64,000 nt of DNA from Alphaproteobacteria bacterium (GTDB taxonomy: Bacteria; Pseudomonadota; Alphaproteobacteria; SMXP01). A program made the position numbers and the translations under genes. The first letter of the stretch is position 1. Every line of letters begins with the position of its first letter. The notes beneath the pieces are model-generated. The model saw nothing but the letters and a program-made list of their open reading frames with translations, was not told the origin of the DNA and did no database searches. Below, one piece after another: positions 44,082 to 52,159 of this stretch. Location of the stretch: NCBI GenBank assembly GCA_028285305.1, contig JANQPV010000049.1, positions 61,655 through 125,654 on the forward strand. The letters run 5' to 3'.

Positions 44082-44672
44082 TCAAAACAACTGGTTTTGG
44101 TAGACGGGCTCGCCGTCAATCAAAAAGGACTCTAAGATGCCGTCTCCTCCAGAAGACACGCGAACCAAGACTTTGACGCGATCGAAGCCCACTTCGGCCA
44201 CACGCTCTTCAAGAGCGAGGCCGGTCCCTTCTGGAATGAAGAAAGTATCGAGACCATAACGCACGGTGACGGACTCAAGACTTGGCTCACAATCGCGCTC
44301 TTCGGTGTCGCATGTCTCACGTTCAAAGCGCATAGAAGAGATTCGTCCTTTCAGGAACAGCTCATCCGAAGTCGGTTTTGCGGTACTGAATTGTTTCGGT
44401 GTCCAAAACCCCCCGAGAACTTGCCCACTGACGTAAATGACCTGATTGTCAGCAAGCGTACCTTCTCCCGAATTGAGATCTCCGGCCAACGTGTTAATCT
44501 CATAATTCAAGCGCATGTAGTCGCCTCGAAAAAGGGAACGCGGATCCCGGGGCTCCAGTTTGAGAACGATCTCCTCCCCGGTGGCCAATATCCATTCCTG
44601 GCCGAGTATCATACGGAATAAGACGGCGGAGAGGATTACGACAACAATGATAATCTTAGTAAAGAGTGTCAT
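44082..44672 (-). CDS. GDYXXLXY domain protein
   Basis: A 196-residue protein with an N-terminal hydrophobic helix (5-23) and the family motif GDYMRLNYE (about 49-57). It is expected to be a membrane-anchored extracytoplasmic protein. It starts within the stop of the DUF2157 gene (ATGA overlap), and this pairing recurs widely in bacteria, pointing to a complex of the two. Function unknown. Confidence 0.85.
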   Translation of the reverse strand: MTLFTKIIIVVVILSAVLFRMILGQEWILATGEEIVLKLEPRDPRSLFRGDYMRLNYEINTLAGDLNSGEGTLADNQVIYVSGQVLGGFWTPKQFSTAKPTSDELFLKGRISSMRFERETCDTEERDCEPSLESVTVRYGLDTFFIPEGTGLALEERVAEVGFDRVKVLVRVSSGGDGILESFLIDGEPVYQNQLF

Positions 44673-45961
44673 GGTCTATTTCCATCTTCGGCGGCAGCCA
44701 TGAGCCGGCGCCTGATGCGCTCAAGCACAAAACTCAAACCAATAAGGCCGATCCCCGCCACGAAGAAGAAGGCCGCACCGCCAAGCAATGTCGCAAACGT
44801 GCCGAAATAGATGTGCAAGATTTCTGCGGTAAGGGCCGCAAAGGCGATATTCGTGAGGGCCTTGTCGTCCACATAGGCGCCCCGGCCGACGGCCCAGACA
44901 GCTCCCGCCAGATAGAAGCCCCGGTAGAGCCATTGGACCGGCTCCTCACCGTTTTCAACGAAGAACGGATACAGGGCCGCGCTTACTGTGAGCAAAATCA
45001 GCGCCGCCGTATCGATTGCTCTCAGAGTTTTGCGGAAACCAGCAAGGAGCGCTGCTCCGATCCCTAGAACGCAGACCCCTCCCGCCGCGATCATCCAAGA
45101 AGGCGGACGTTCGCCGAATTCATCCGGCGCCACCAAGAACAAAAGAAAAAAGGCGATCAGGAACAACCCGGCGGAGTAGACTTCGATGGCGCGCGCCTTC
45201 TCGTAACGGAACGACGCCAGAACGGCGGAGCCGGCCCAGGCGGTCGCCCACATCAAAGCAAAGAACGTGACCGTCTCCCCCTCTCCCCAATTCAAAAGTT
45301 GCGCGGCCTGCCAGCTGTTTGTGAGCAACCAAAAGACCAGGCTGACGATAGCCAAATGGATTCCCGGCCCCCAACCAAGCCGGTGCACAGCTACGACCAT
45401 GACCCCCCACAGCAGGAGATAAGGCCAGTGCAAGGGGTCCTCGAAGCCGATGCTCTCGGTTCCGGTCCAGACTCCCAAAATGACAAAGGCGGCCGCGAGC
45501 GCAGCGCGTGAGGGAATAAGCAGCGCGATCAAAAGGGCACCCAATCCCCAAGTCAAAATCCCGTCCGGCCAATGGGCGCTGATATGATAGATCTGACCGA
45601 TCATCATGATATTGACACCGAACAGGGCAATGCCAAGCAGCAGGGCAGCATGGCCGTAGCCCGTTCGGTCGCGGTCCAACAGCCAAGCAGCCGCGCCGAA
45701 CGACAGCCACATCGAGAGCAAAAGGATTGTGAGTTGGACGAGCTTGGGAATCGCCCAGAAATTTGCAGCAACAAAAGAGAGCGCCGCAAAACCAAGGAGA
45801 ATGACACCCAAATTGGTCAAAGTCCCGGCTAGCGAATGGCCACCGCGCGTCGAGCCCGCAGAAGCCAAGATCGCCTCGGCGTTGGCTTGGTCCACCAAAC
45901 CCAATTCGATCCAATGGTTCAGATCACGCTTGAGCTGACGCAAGTAGAGTGGATTTTTCAT
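44669..45961 (-). CDS. DUF2157 domain polytopic membrane protein
   Basis: A 430-residue protein. ATG 45961 has AGG seven bases upstream and is preferred over 45976. The N-terminal 40 residues (LKRDLNHWIELGLVDQANAEAILA) are the DUF2157 soluble helix pair; about 12 hydrophobic helices follow. It is the first gene of the DUF2157-GDYXXLXY pair, with four-base overlap. Role unknown; probable inner-membrane complex. Confidence 0.85.
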   Translation of the reverse strand: MKNPLYLRQLKRDLNHWIELGLVDQANAEAILASAGSTRGGHSLAGTLTNLGVILLGFAALSFVAANFWAIPKLVQLTILLLSMWLSFGAAAWLLDRDRTGYGHAALLLGIALFGVNIMMIGQIYHISAHWPDGILTWGLGALLIALLIPSRAALAAAFVILGVWTGTESIGFEDPLHWPYLLLWGVMVVAVHRLGWGPGIHLAIVSLVFWLLTNSWQAAQLLNWGEGETVTFFALMWATAWAGSAVLASFRYEKARAIEVYSAGLFLIAFFLLFLVAPDEFGERPPSWMIAAGGVCVLGIGAALLAGFRKTLRAIDTAALILLTVSAALYPFFVENGEEPVQWLYRGFYLAGAVWAVGRGAYVDDKALTNIAFAALTAEILHIYFGTFATLLGGAAFFFVAGIGLIGLSFVLERIRRRLMAAAEDGNRP

Positions 45962-46367
45962 CAGTAGACCTAGCAATCGTCGGTGCAGAGACGTTTTGGC
46001 ACAAGCGGACTCCGCCTACGCTGTGTGTCAAGACACTCTAGCGAAAATTCGTATAGGAGACATCCCGCCAATTTGTCGAAAAATGTCAGCTTTTATATTG
46101 CACTGCACAGCCGCGGGCTTGATGATTCTCCTATTTGTGGCATAGTTGCAGGAAAGGGCGCGAACGGAAAGTTGCCGACCCGAGCAAGTTCGGTCTCGAA
46201 AAAGTGTGGCGTGTTGGGTCGTCCCGTTCCGCATCGGTGTTAGGTGTACCGACGAAGAGGCGTGGTTAAACCCCGCGTTCGCTGGGTGAACGATACCGAA
46301 TGGCCACAACCCACTTCAAACTGGTTCGTATTCTCCTGACACTTCAATTTGAACAGGGAGTTCAAGC
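45962..46367. other. Intergenic region between divergent genes
   Basis: About 406 bases without a supported ORF. It must contain promoters for the DUF2157 operon (minus) and the CBS-domain gene (plus). A GGGAG ribosome site lies just before 46368. No strong palindrome or repeat was seen. Confidence 0.5.
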
Positions 46368-46799
46368 ATGAACGTTGAAGCCATTTTGAAGGTTAAGGGT
46401 CATGACACCTACACAGTTCCCGAATCGACAACAGTGGACGAAGCCACAAAAGCATTGAAGAAGTTTCGCGTTGGCGCCGTGATTGTCTTGGACGACCAAG
46501 GTCGAACCAGCGGCGTCTTTTCTGAGCGGGATCTCGTTCGTTCCATTGCCGAAAGAAGTGCCTCTATCTTGGAGGATAGAGTGGCTGATCACATGACCCG
46601 CGAGGTTCACGCCTGCCGGCTGGACCACTCGATCGATGATCTGATGGCGATGATGACAAATCGCCGTATACGTCATTTGCCGGTCATCGAAGCAGGCCAA
46701 CTTGTGGGAATGGTTTCTATCGGTGATGTCGTCAAATGGCGGATCGCTGAAACCGAGCAAGAGGCCGAGGCCCTCAAAGCCTATATCGCTTCCGGATAG
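46368..46799 (+). CDS. CBS domain protein
   Basis: A 143-residue protein with two CBS motifs (about 10-65 and 75-130), a Bateman pair: ESTTVDEATKALKKFRVGAVIVLD...GVFSERDLVR and DHSIDDLMAMMTNRRIRHLPVIE...GMVSIGDVVKW. Such proteins bind adenosine nucleotides or NAD(P)H and regulate partners. The start ATG 46368 follows GGGAG. It converges with the DUF1217 gene, 15 bases apart. Confidence 0.9.
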   Translation: MNVEAILKVKGHDTYTVPESTTVDEATKALKKFRVGAVIVLDDQGRTSGVFSERDLVRSIAERSASILEDRVADHMTREVHACRLDHSIDDLMAMMTNRRIRHLPVIEAGQLVGMVSIGDVVKWRIAETEQEAEALKAYIASG

Positions 46800-46814
46800 G
46801 AGCGGGTTCAGGTA

Positions 46815-47579
46815 TTACGTAAACAGATCAACGGATAGCGAGACTCCGCGCGGGGCACCAAATCCGAAAAGACTAACAATGCTTGAGCTGCTGACTTGAG
46901 CTTCACTGTTTTCAAGATCCGCGGACACGAGGTACTGCTTGATAAGCGTGTCCAAATACTTGGGGTCTGAGAGCCGCTCCACATCAACGCGTGTTTCAAA
47001 GGTCTTGGCGAGTGCATCCGCATTCGCGGCGTTCAGGGAGTCGGGGAGGCCCATCGCGCCAAAGACCACTTCTTTGGCGACCGGATTGGCAATGAGATCG
47101 AAGGTATTCTTGATGCTGCCTTTCTCGGCGGTTTCTTTGAAGACGATCGCCTGACGAATGCCCGGCGCGATCTTGTTCAAGTCTTTCTGAACGCCCACTT
47201 CAATAAATCGGTCTTCAATCTTCTTGATGGTCGAGTCGGCCTTGGCGATTGCAACGCCCGTGCCGAGCTGTAAGTCGACTGCCAGTTCCCGGTAGCGGTC
47301 ATCAGCAATGACATTAACAAGCGCCTTCGGGTCTGCCTGATCATCCGTCAGTATGCGTTTAATAAGCCCGACTTTATTGATCTCATCTTCTAGACCATAG
47401 GCCGTCAGAACGGTTTCGAACAGGCGCCGGTCTTTAATGAAGTCGTCAACGGACTCGATTTTCTTGAGGCCTTCTCCGATGCTCTCAAGCGCTTTCAAGT
47501 TACCCTTGTTCTTTTGGAACAGGGCTGTGCGCTTGGGCAGGATGGTCTCGAGCTGATTGTAAAGTCCGATGGCCGACAT
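46815..47579 (-). CDS. DUF1217 domain protein (flagellum-associated family)
   Basis: A 254-residue alphaproteobacterial DUF1217 protein, recognised by the helical pattern NLKALESIGEGLKKIESVDDF, LLTAYGLED-like segment (VLTAYGLEDEINK) and the repeated LADP-type pieces. Family members sit in or near flagellar loci in several Alphaproteobacteria. No other flagellar gene is in the window. Start ATG 47579 follows AAGGAG. Upstream lies a TTAA-N6-TTAACC motif (47651-47666). Confidence 0.8.
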   Translation of the reverse strand: MSAIGLYNQLETILPKRTALFQKNKGNLKALESIGEGLKKIESVDDFIKDRRLFETVLTAYGLEDEINKVGLIKRILTDDQADPKALVNVIADDRYRELAVDLQLGTGVAIAKADSTIKKIEDRFIEVGVQKDLNKIAPGIRQAIVFKETAEKGSIKNTFDLIANPVAKEVVFGAMGLPDSLNAANADALAKTFETRVDVERLSDPKYLDTLIKQYLVSADLENSEAQVSSSSIVSLFGFGAPRGVSLSVDLFT

Positions 47580-47686
47580 GGGAAACGCTCCTTAGCCGGT
47601 GATTTTGTCGGAAGCTGCATAAGAAGGTGTAAAGATTAAGCGGGCGATGGTTAAGGCCGATTAACCCTCTGTGTGAAGAGGTCTCT

Positions 47687-48739
47687 TTACCGGCTGAGGA
47701 TCGCCATCGCCTCTTCGATCTGGGGCATCTCCTTTTCCATGGCCTCAAGCCCGAGCTTGATGGTCTCGTCCGCCCGATCGAAGTCGAGAAGGCTAATGTG
47801 TCCGACCCGCGGCATCACAAGCACATCGGGCGGGTCGCCGGCCAGGCGCGACCGAGAAAGCCGGTCCATGACAATGTTAAGCGCTCCGACCATGACCGTG
47901 CCCGCGCCCGGAAGCTTTTGGCCGGTACCGAACAATTGTTTCATTATGAGCCGATTGGGTTTGTCCTGCTGGGCATCGGCCAACACGGGCTGGCTTGCCG
48001 TTGCGTCTTCCCCCTCTCCGCCGTTCATCACGCCGGACAGCTCAAGCCGTTCGTCCAGATTGGCATGACCAAAGGAATCCCCGTGCAGGCTGACCGCAAT
48101 CACGACACGCGCGCCAAAGGCCCGGCACACGGAGGCGGGAACAGGATTAACGAGGGCACCGTCCACCAGCAATCGATCATTGTAACGTGAGGGAGGAAAC
48201 ACGCCGGGCAAGGCGTAGGAGGCCTTGATCCCTTCAACGAGGGAGCCTGTGTCAATCCAGATTTCATGGGCGGTCGCCAACTCGGCCGTGACAGAAACAA
48301 ACTTGGTGTCCAAGTCTTCGAACTTGGTCTCACCAAGATACTTGTGCATGAGTTTTTCAAGGCGCGCACCGCCCAAAAAACCGCCAGCAGCCCCAAGTGT
48401 GAAGTCGAGATAGCCCAGCATGCGCCGCCGGTTCAAGCTGCGGGCCCACTCTTCGAGCGTATCCAGATGACCGGCCAGATACGCGCCGCCGACCAGGGCG
48501 CCGATCGAGGTACCCGCCACCACATCCGGTTTGATTCCCGCGGCTTCGAGCGCGCGGATCACGCCGATATGGGCCCATCCGCGGCCTACTCCGCCGCCAA
48601 GGGCCAATCCAATCTTGGGTTTTGCCACGGGAACTGCTTTCAGGCTGGTGTCATCAGAGGTGGTAATGACACGGGGACCGCCGGGCGCCAAGAGGGACGT
48701 TCGACCTATGAACCCAGAAATGTCGATAAATCTGCCCAT
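47687..48739 (-). CDS. Patatin-like phospholipase (RssA-like)
   Basis: A 350-residue patatin-family serine hydrolase. The oxyanion loop GGGVGRGW, the nucleophile elbow GTSIG (about 80-84), and the D-G-A catalytic aspartate motif (LLVDGALVNPV) are all intact. Members hydrolyse acyl lipids; the bacterial RssA group lacks a firm substrate. A C-terminal extension of about 90 residues ends in helices. A long ORF on the opposite strand is a shadow. Confidence 0.88.
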   Translation of the reverse strand: MGRFIDISGFIGRTSLLAPGGPRVITTSDDTSLKAVPVAKPKIGLALGGGVGRGWAHIGVIRALEAAGIKPDVVAGTSIGALVGGAYLAGHLDTLEEWARSLNRRRMLGYLDFTLGAAGGFLGGARLEKLMHKYLGETKFEDLDTKFVSVTAELATAHEIWIDTGSLVEGIKASYALPGVFPPSRYNDRLLVDGALVNPVPASVCRAFGARVVIAVSLHGDSFGHANLDERLELSGVMNGGEGEDATASQPVLADAQQDKPNRLIMKQLFGTGQKLPGAGTVMVGALNIVMDRLSRSRLAGDPPDVLVMPRVGHISLLDFDRADETIKLGLEAMEKEMPQIEEAMAILSR

Positions 48740-49073
48740 AACCCTTGGTTAAGCAAGCATTGGGCCGTATGGGAGTTGAGGTCCCTAGGTGTTGCGGGGC
48801 GACCACCCTCAGGGGTTTATCTGACCAAATTGGAGGCGAAACTGGTAAGCATGCCGGAATTTCTCGGGGGAACTCTAGAAACGCCGCAGCGTCCAACTCG
48901 GCATGAAACATCTGGATGCGGCCCGGCTTTCCTCCAAGTCGCCATGCTCGCCCACCTCGCGTCCACGCCCGAATGTCTAAAACCCATTTCACGGCATCCG
49001 AAACCCAAAGTGCACTTGCAGCGCGTTGAACTGATTGTTTCATACTGCCCAAACAGTTGGAGTTAGCGATCAA
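48740..49073. other. Intergenic region
   Basis: About 334 bases between divergent genes. An open frame starting at ATG 48851 (72 codons, weak GGAGG at a distance of about 15 bases) overlaps the next gene's promoter region and matches nothing known, so it is not called. No palindromes of note. Confidence 0.45.
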
Positions 49074-49550
49074 ATGAAGAATTGGCTCACAAGATCCTCG
49101 ACACTTTGGATTTTATTCGCAGCGTTCGTCCTCATCTCCTTGGCGTTCGGCGTCGTCATGATGACATGGGAGTTCGTGATGATCGACGAAATGTCGAACC
49201 CGGAGGCGATCAGAACGCACTTAGCGTCAATGACGCAAGAGCAGAAGAACGTCCACCTCTGGACGACAGCCACGCTTGATGTTCTCTACCCCTTCGCTTA
49301 CGGACTGTTGTTTGCCGGCATGGCCCTGAGGTTCTTCGGTCCGCTGGGGCCTTTGCTTGCGGCACCGAGTTTCCTAGTCATCCCATTTGATTTAGCTGAA
49401 GGGGCGGTCCAAGTCCTCACTTTATCGGGCGATGACAGATTATTGTGGCTCAAAGTCTACGTGACGCCCATCAAGCTGGGCTTATTTTTGTTCGGTCTAT
49501 TCGCCACACTGATCGCCGGCGTCATCGCATTCCGCAGGCGAACTCGCTAG
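49074..49550 (+). CDS. Hypothetical four-helix membrane protein
   Basis: A 158-residue protein with hydrophobic segments at about 9-31, 73-90, 95-112 and 130-151 (WILFAAFVLISLAFGVVMM first). ATG 49074 is preceded by GGAG at about 11 bases; an in-frame ATG at 49035 is less likely. The polar N-terminal loop (DEMSNPEAIRTHLASMTQEQ) separates helix 1 from 2. Family not recognised. Confidence 0.6.
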   Translation: MKNWLTRSSTLWILFAAFVLISLAFGVVMMTWEFVMIDEMSNPEAIRTHLASMTQEQKNVHLWTTATLDVLYPFAYGLLFAGMALRFFGPLGPLLAAPSFLVIPFDLAEGAVQVLTLSGDDRLLWLKVYVTPIKLGLFLFGLFATLIAGVIAFRRRTR

Positions 49551-49606
49551 GCGCTCGTGTTGGCAGGTCAACCTTTGTGTCTGCATAACTGACTAGTTTA
49601 ATCTTT

Positions 49607-50419
49607 TTACGGATGGTCATCCAAGAATTTCATAACCACCGGTACGATGGGAAAATCATACAAATTGTTGTGGCCACCGCCTTTAACGACATGAAAGTGT
49701 TTTGTTTCATTCGCCGCCGCAAACAGCTTCTTTCCGCTGTGGAGGGGAACAACGTTGTCTGCGTCTCCATGGATAAAGAGAATGGGCGACTGAACGCGGT
49801 GAATGTGTTCGACGGAAAGGAACGGATGCTTGAGCAGCCTCTTAACAGGCACAAAAGGATACTGACTTGAGGCGATGTCGCGCACCGAACTCATCGGCGC
49901 CTCAAGAACAAGGGCGCGGACTTCTTTCTGGGCGGCGATTTGGATCGCCACCGCGGATCCGATCGACTCCCCATACAACACGATGTCGGAGCTTTGAAAT
50001 CCTTCCGCCCTCAAATAGTCGTAACCCAACATGCCAGCCTCAACGAGGCCTGTTTCTGAAGGTGAGCCTTGGCTGCCGCCGTATCCAGGGTAGCCCACAA
50101 TCAACACGGAATAGCCTTGCTCGCGGAATAACCTGAGTTTGTCGGCACGGTAGGCAATGTTGCCTCCGTTTCCGTGAGTTAACAACAGAGCGCCCCCCTC
50201 GGGGTCGGCGCGGGCGAACCAGGAATAGAGGCGCCCGCCCTTGGATGAGGTAAGCGCTATTTCCTCGACTCCTGCAAGCCCCACATCCTCCGGGCTGTAC
50301 CGGGTTGGATCGGGAAAGAAAATCAGATGGCGCTGAAATGCAAAAAGGCCGATGACGACACAGACATAAAGGCCGAACAAAAGACCAACTGATAGAAGGA
50401 GTGTTTTCATCATCCTCAT
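49607..50419 (-). CDS. Alpha/beta hydrolase (ABHD13/BEM46-like)
   Basis: A 270-residue membrane-anchored hydrolase. An N-terminal helix (LLLSVGLLFGLYVCVVIG) is followed by the BEM46-like start FQRHLIFFPDP. The nucleophile elbow is GESIG, the acid is in HGDADNVVP, and the histidine in GGGHNNLYD. The frame is open to 50509, but ATG 50419 places the helix at the N-terminus. Substrate unknown; the ABHD13/BEM46 group is thought to have thioesterase or esterase activity. Confidence 0.86.
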   Translation of the reverse strand: MRMMKTLLLSVGLLFGLYVCVVIGLFAFQRHLIFFPDPTRYSPEDVGLAGVEEIALTSSKGGRLYSWFARADPEGGALLLTHGNGGNIAYRADKLRLFREQGYSVLIVGYPGYGGSQGSPSETGLVEAGMLGYDYLRAEGFQSSDIVLYGESIGSAVAIQIAAQKEVRALVLEAPMSSVRDIASSQYPFVPVKRLLKHPFLSVEHIHRVQSPILFIHGDADNVVPLHSGKKLFAAANETKHFHVVKGGGHNNLYDFPIVPVVMKFLDDHP

Positions 50420-50577
50420 ATTGCGGTTTCTTGACGGCTTCGCTAGAGGCGAGGGCCCGCGTTTCGTTCGGATGCGACGATCAAACAGGCCAGATGTTGA
50501 TCGCGCCAATTTGTCTCTTATGTGGATTGTGATAAGCTCGCATCAATTGGTTTTGTGAAGGCAAGGAGATCTTCAAC

Positions 50578-51096
50578 ATGGAAACTGGACAAGAACGCGC
50601 CGTACTCGCGGGTGGCTGCTTTTGGGGTATGCAGGATCTCATCCGCAAGATGTCTGGTGTGATTTCAACCCGCGTCGGCTATACGGGTGGTCACGTGCCC
50701 AACGCCACGTACCGCAATCATGAAGGTCATGCCGAAGCGATCGAGGTGATCTTCAATCCTCAAATCCTCAGCTACCGAGATCTCTTAGAGTTCTTTTTCC
50801 AAATCCACGACCCGACCACCCTTAACCGTCAGGGTAATGACATGGGAACCTCGTATCGCTCGGAAATCTTCTATGAGTCCGAGGAACAAAAGGCTGAGGC
50901 GGAACGCACCATCGCGGACGTAAATGCCTCGGGCCTTTGGCCGGGGCCAGTCGTAACGCCCGTCACGCCGGTGAGCGACTTTTGGGAAGCCGAGCCGGAG
51001 CATCAAGATTATCTTGAACGCTATCCAAACGGCTATACCTGCCACTTTCCGCGGCCCAACTGGAAACTTCCAACGGCGGAGAGAAAGTCGGCTTGA
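50578..51096 (+). CDS. msrA: Peptide-methionine (S)-S-oxide reductase
   Basis: A 172-residue MsrA that repairs oxidised methionine. The catalytic cysteine is C14 in GGCFWG; the conserved [14 protein letters not shown] and [13 protein letters not shown] segments are present. No resolving cysteine near the C-terminus is evident except C155 (YTCHF), which may serve. ATG 50578 follows AAGGAG. A 129-base repeat element separates it from the nitroreductase gene. Confidence 0.95.
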   Translation: METGQERAVLAGGCFWGMQDLIRKMSGVISTRVGYTGGHVPNATYRNHEGHAEAIEVIFNPQILSYRDLLEFFFQIHDPTTLNRQGNDMGTSYRSEIFYESEEQKAEAERTIADVNASGLWPGPVVTPVTPVSDFWEAEPEHQDYLERYPNGYTCHFPRPNWKLPTAERKSA

Positions 51097-51164
51097 GCGG
51101 ATGAAGCACTTTCGCTCGCCCCGCGCACGAGAGAGCGTCGGGTGAAACAAAACCAAAGAAAGTC

Positions 51165-51293
51165 CGTCATCCCCTCGAAAGAGGGGAGCCAGTAAACACG
51201 ATGGTTCACGGAATTCTGCGCAATCAAAATCGGCCCAAGACTCCTGGTTCCTCGCTGGAGTTTGCGCCCGCGAAGGCTGGTGCGAGGATGACG
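51165..51293. repeat. MITE-like intergenic element with inverted ends
   Basis: A 129-base segment bounded by CGTCATCC (51165-51172) and its inverse GGATGACG (51286-51293). The left end continues as a hairpin CCCCTC-GAAA-GAGGGG (51171-51186), and the right end has CTGGTTCCTCG...GCGCCCGCGAAGGC. The order matches the common proteobacterial repeat with GTCATCC, CGAAAG and CTGG. No ORF inside. Confidence 0.5.
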
Positions 51294-51301
51294 AAGTAAC
51301 C

Positions 51302-51985
51302 ATGACCCAAAACAACAACACCCTCTCTGCCAACCCGCCCTTCTTTGACGTCGTCAGCCAAGTGCGGGCCATGCGGCGGCTGAAATCGGATCCAGTTCCC
51401 TTGGAGTTCTTGCGCAAAGTCCTGGAAGCCGGCGTGCAAGCACCGTCGGGACAAAACACGCAGCCTTGGAAGTTCTTGGTTATTCATGATCCGGACGAAA
51501 AAGCCTGGTTCCGGGAACGCTATGCGAATGCGATTGAAACGCGGTTCGGCGGATTTGGTCAGATTGCTGAGGATGGTGACTCCAAGTTCGCCCGCCAGAT
51601 CAAAGCGGTCAAATACCAGTGCGATCACATGCACGAATTCCCTTTGATCTTGTTGGTCGCAGGTGAGCGGGATTGGCCATTCAAAGTCGCTGAAAAGGAC
51701 CGGGTGGGACTCGCTCCACCCAATTACGGCGCAGTCTACCCCTGCGTACAGAATATTCTTCTCGCATGTAGATCGCTCGGCTTAGGGGCCGCCCTTACCA
51801 CCATGCATCAAGTCTTCGAAGATGAACTGCATGCTCACTTTGGTATTCCGGACACGTATGGCGTCGTTGTGGCCATCCCCATTGGCTGGCCAATGGGCAA
51901 TTTCGGCCCAGTGACTCGCAAACCCGCCGCTGAAAAGACGTTCTTCAATAAGTGGGGCAACACCGATCCGGGTGAGTGGGGATAG
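51302..51985 (+). CDS. Nitroreductase family protein
   Basis: A 227-residue FMN-dependent nitroreductase. The N-terminal RAMRRLKSDPVP (FMN phosphate site), GVQAPSGQNTQPWKF, and LLACRSLGLGAALTTMHQ segments are standard. The ATG 51302 lies nine bases after a repeat element that may contribute promoter or leader sequence. The second nitroreductase of the window (the other at 32410). Role in reducing nitroaromatics, quinones or related compounds is family inference. Confidence 0.9.
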   Translation: MTQNNNTLSANPPFFDVVSQVRAMRRLKSDPVPLEFLRKVLEAGVQAPSGQNTQPWKFLVIHDPDEKAWFRERYANAIETRFGGFGQIAEDGDSKFARQIKAVKYQCDHMHEFPLILLVAGERDWPFKVAEKDRVGLAPPNYGAVYPCVQNILLACRSLGLGAALTTMHQVFEDELHAHFGIPDTYGVVVAIPIGWPMGNFGPVTRKPAAEKTFFNKWGNTDPGEWG

Positions 51986-52159
51986 TATATCCTTCGCCTA
52001 TTTGCTTGTTTCCCCGGCAAGCAATCGAAGTTTGCGCCGAACGGGGATCCACTCACATGTTGGCCCCCGCTGTTCGCTATCGCTCCGCAGGGGAATGAAT
52101 AATGGGGCGATCGTACCAATTTCCCGACCGCGTTCTGGCTCCCCGCGATCACGAAACCG

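Noticed and set aside
48266..49066. A 266-codon plus-strand frame overlapping the patatin gene.
   Set aside because: Most of it is antisense to patatin and the rest has no ribosome site or similarity.
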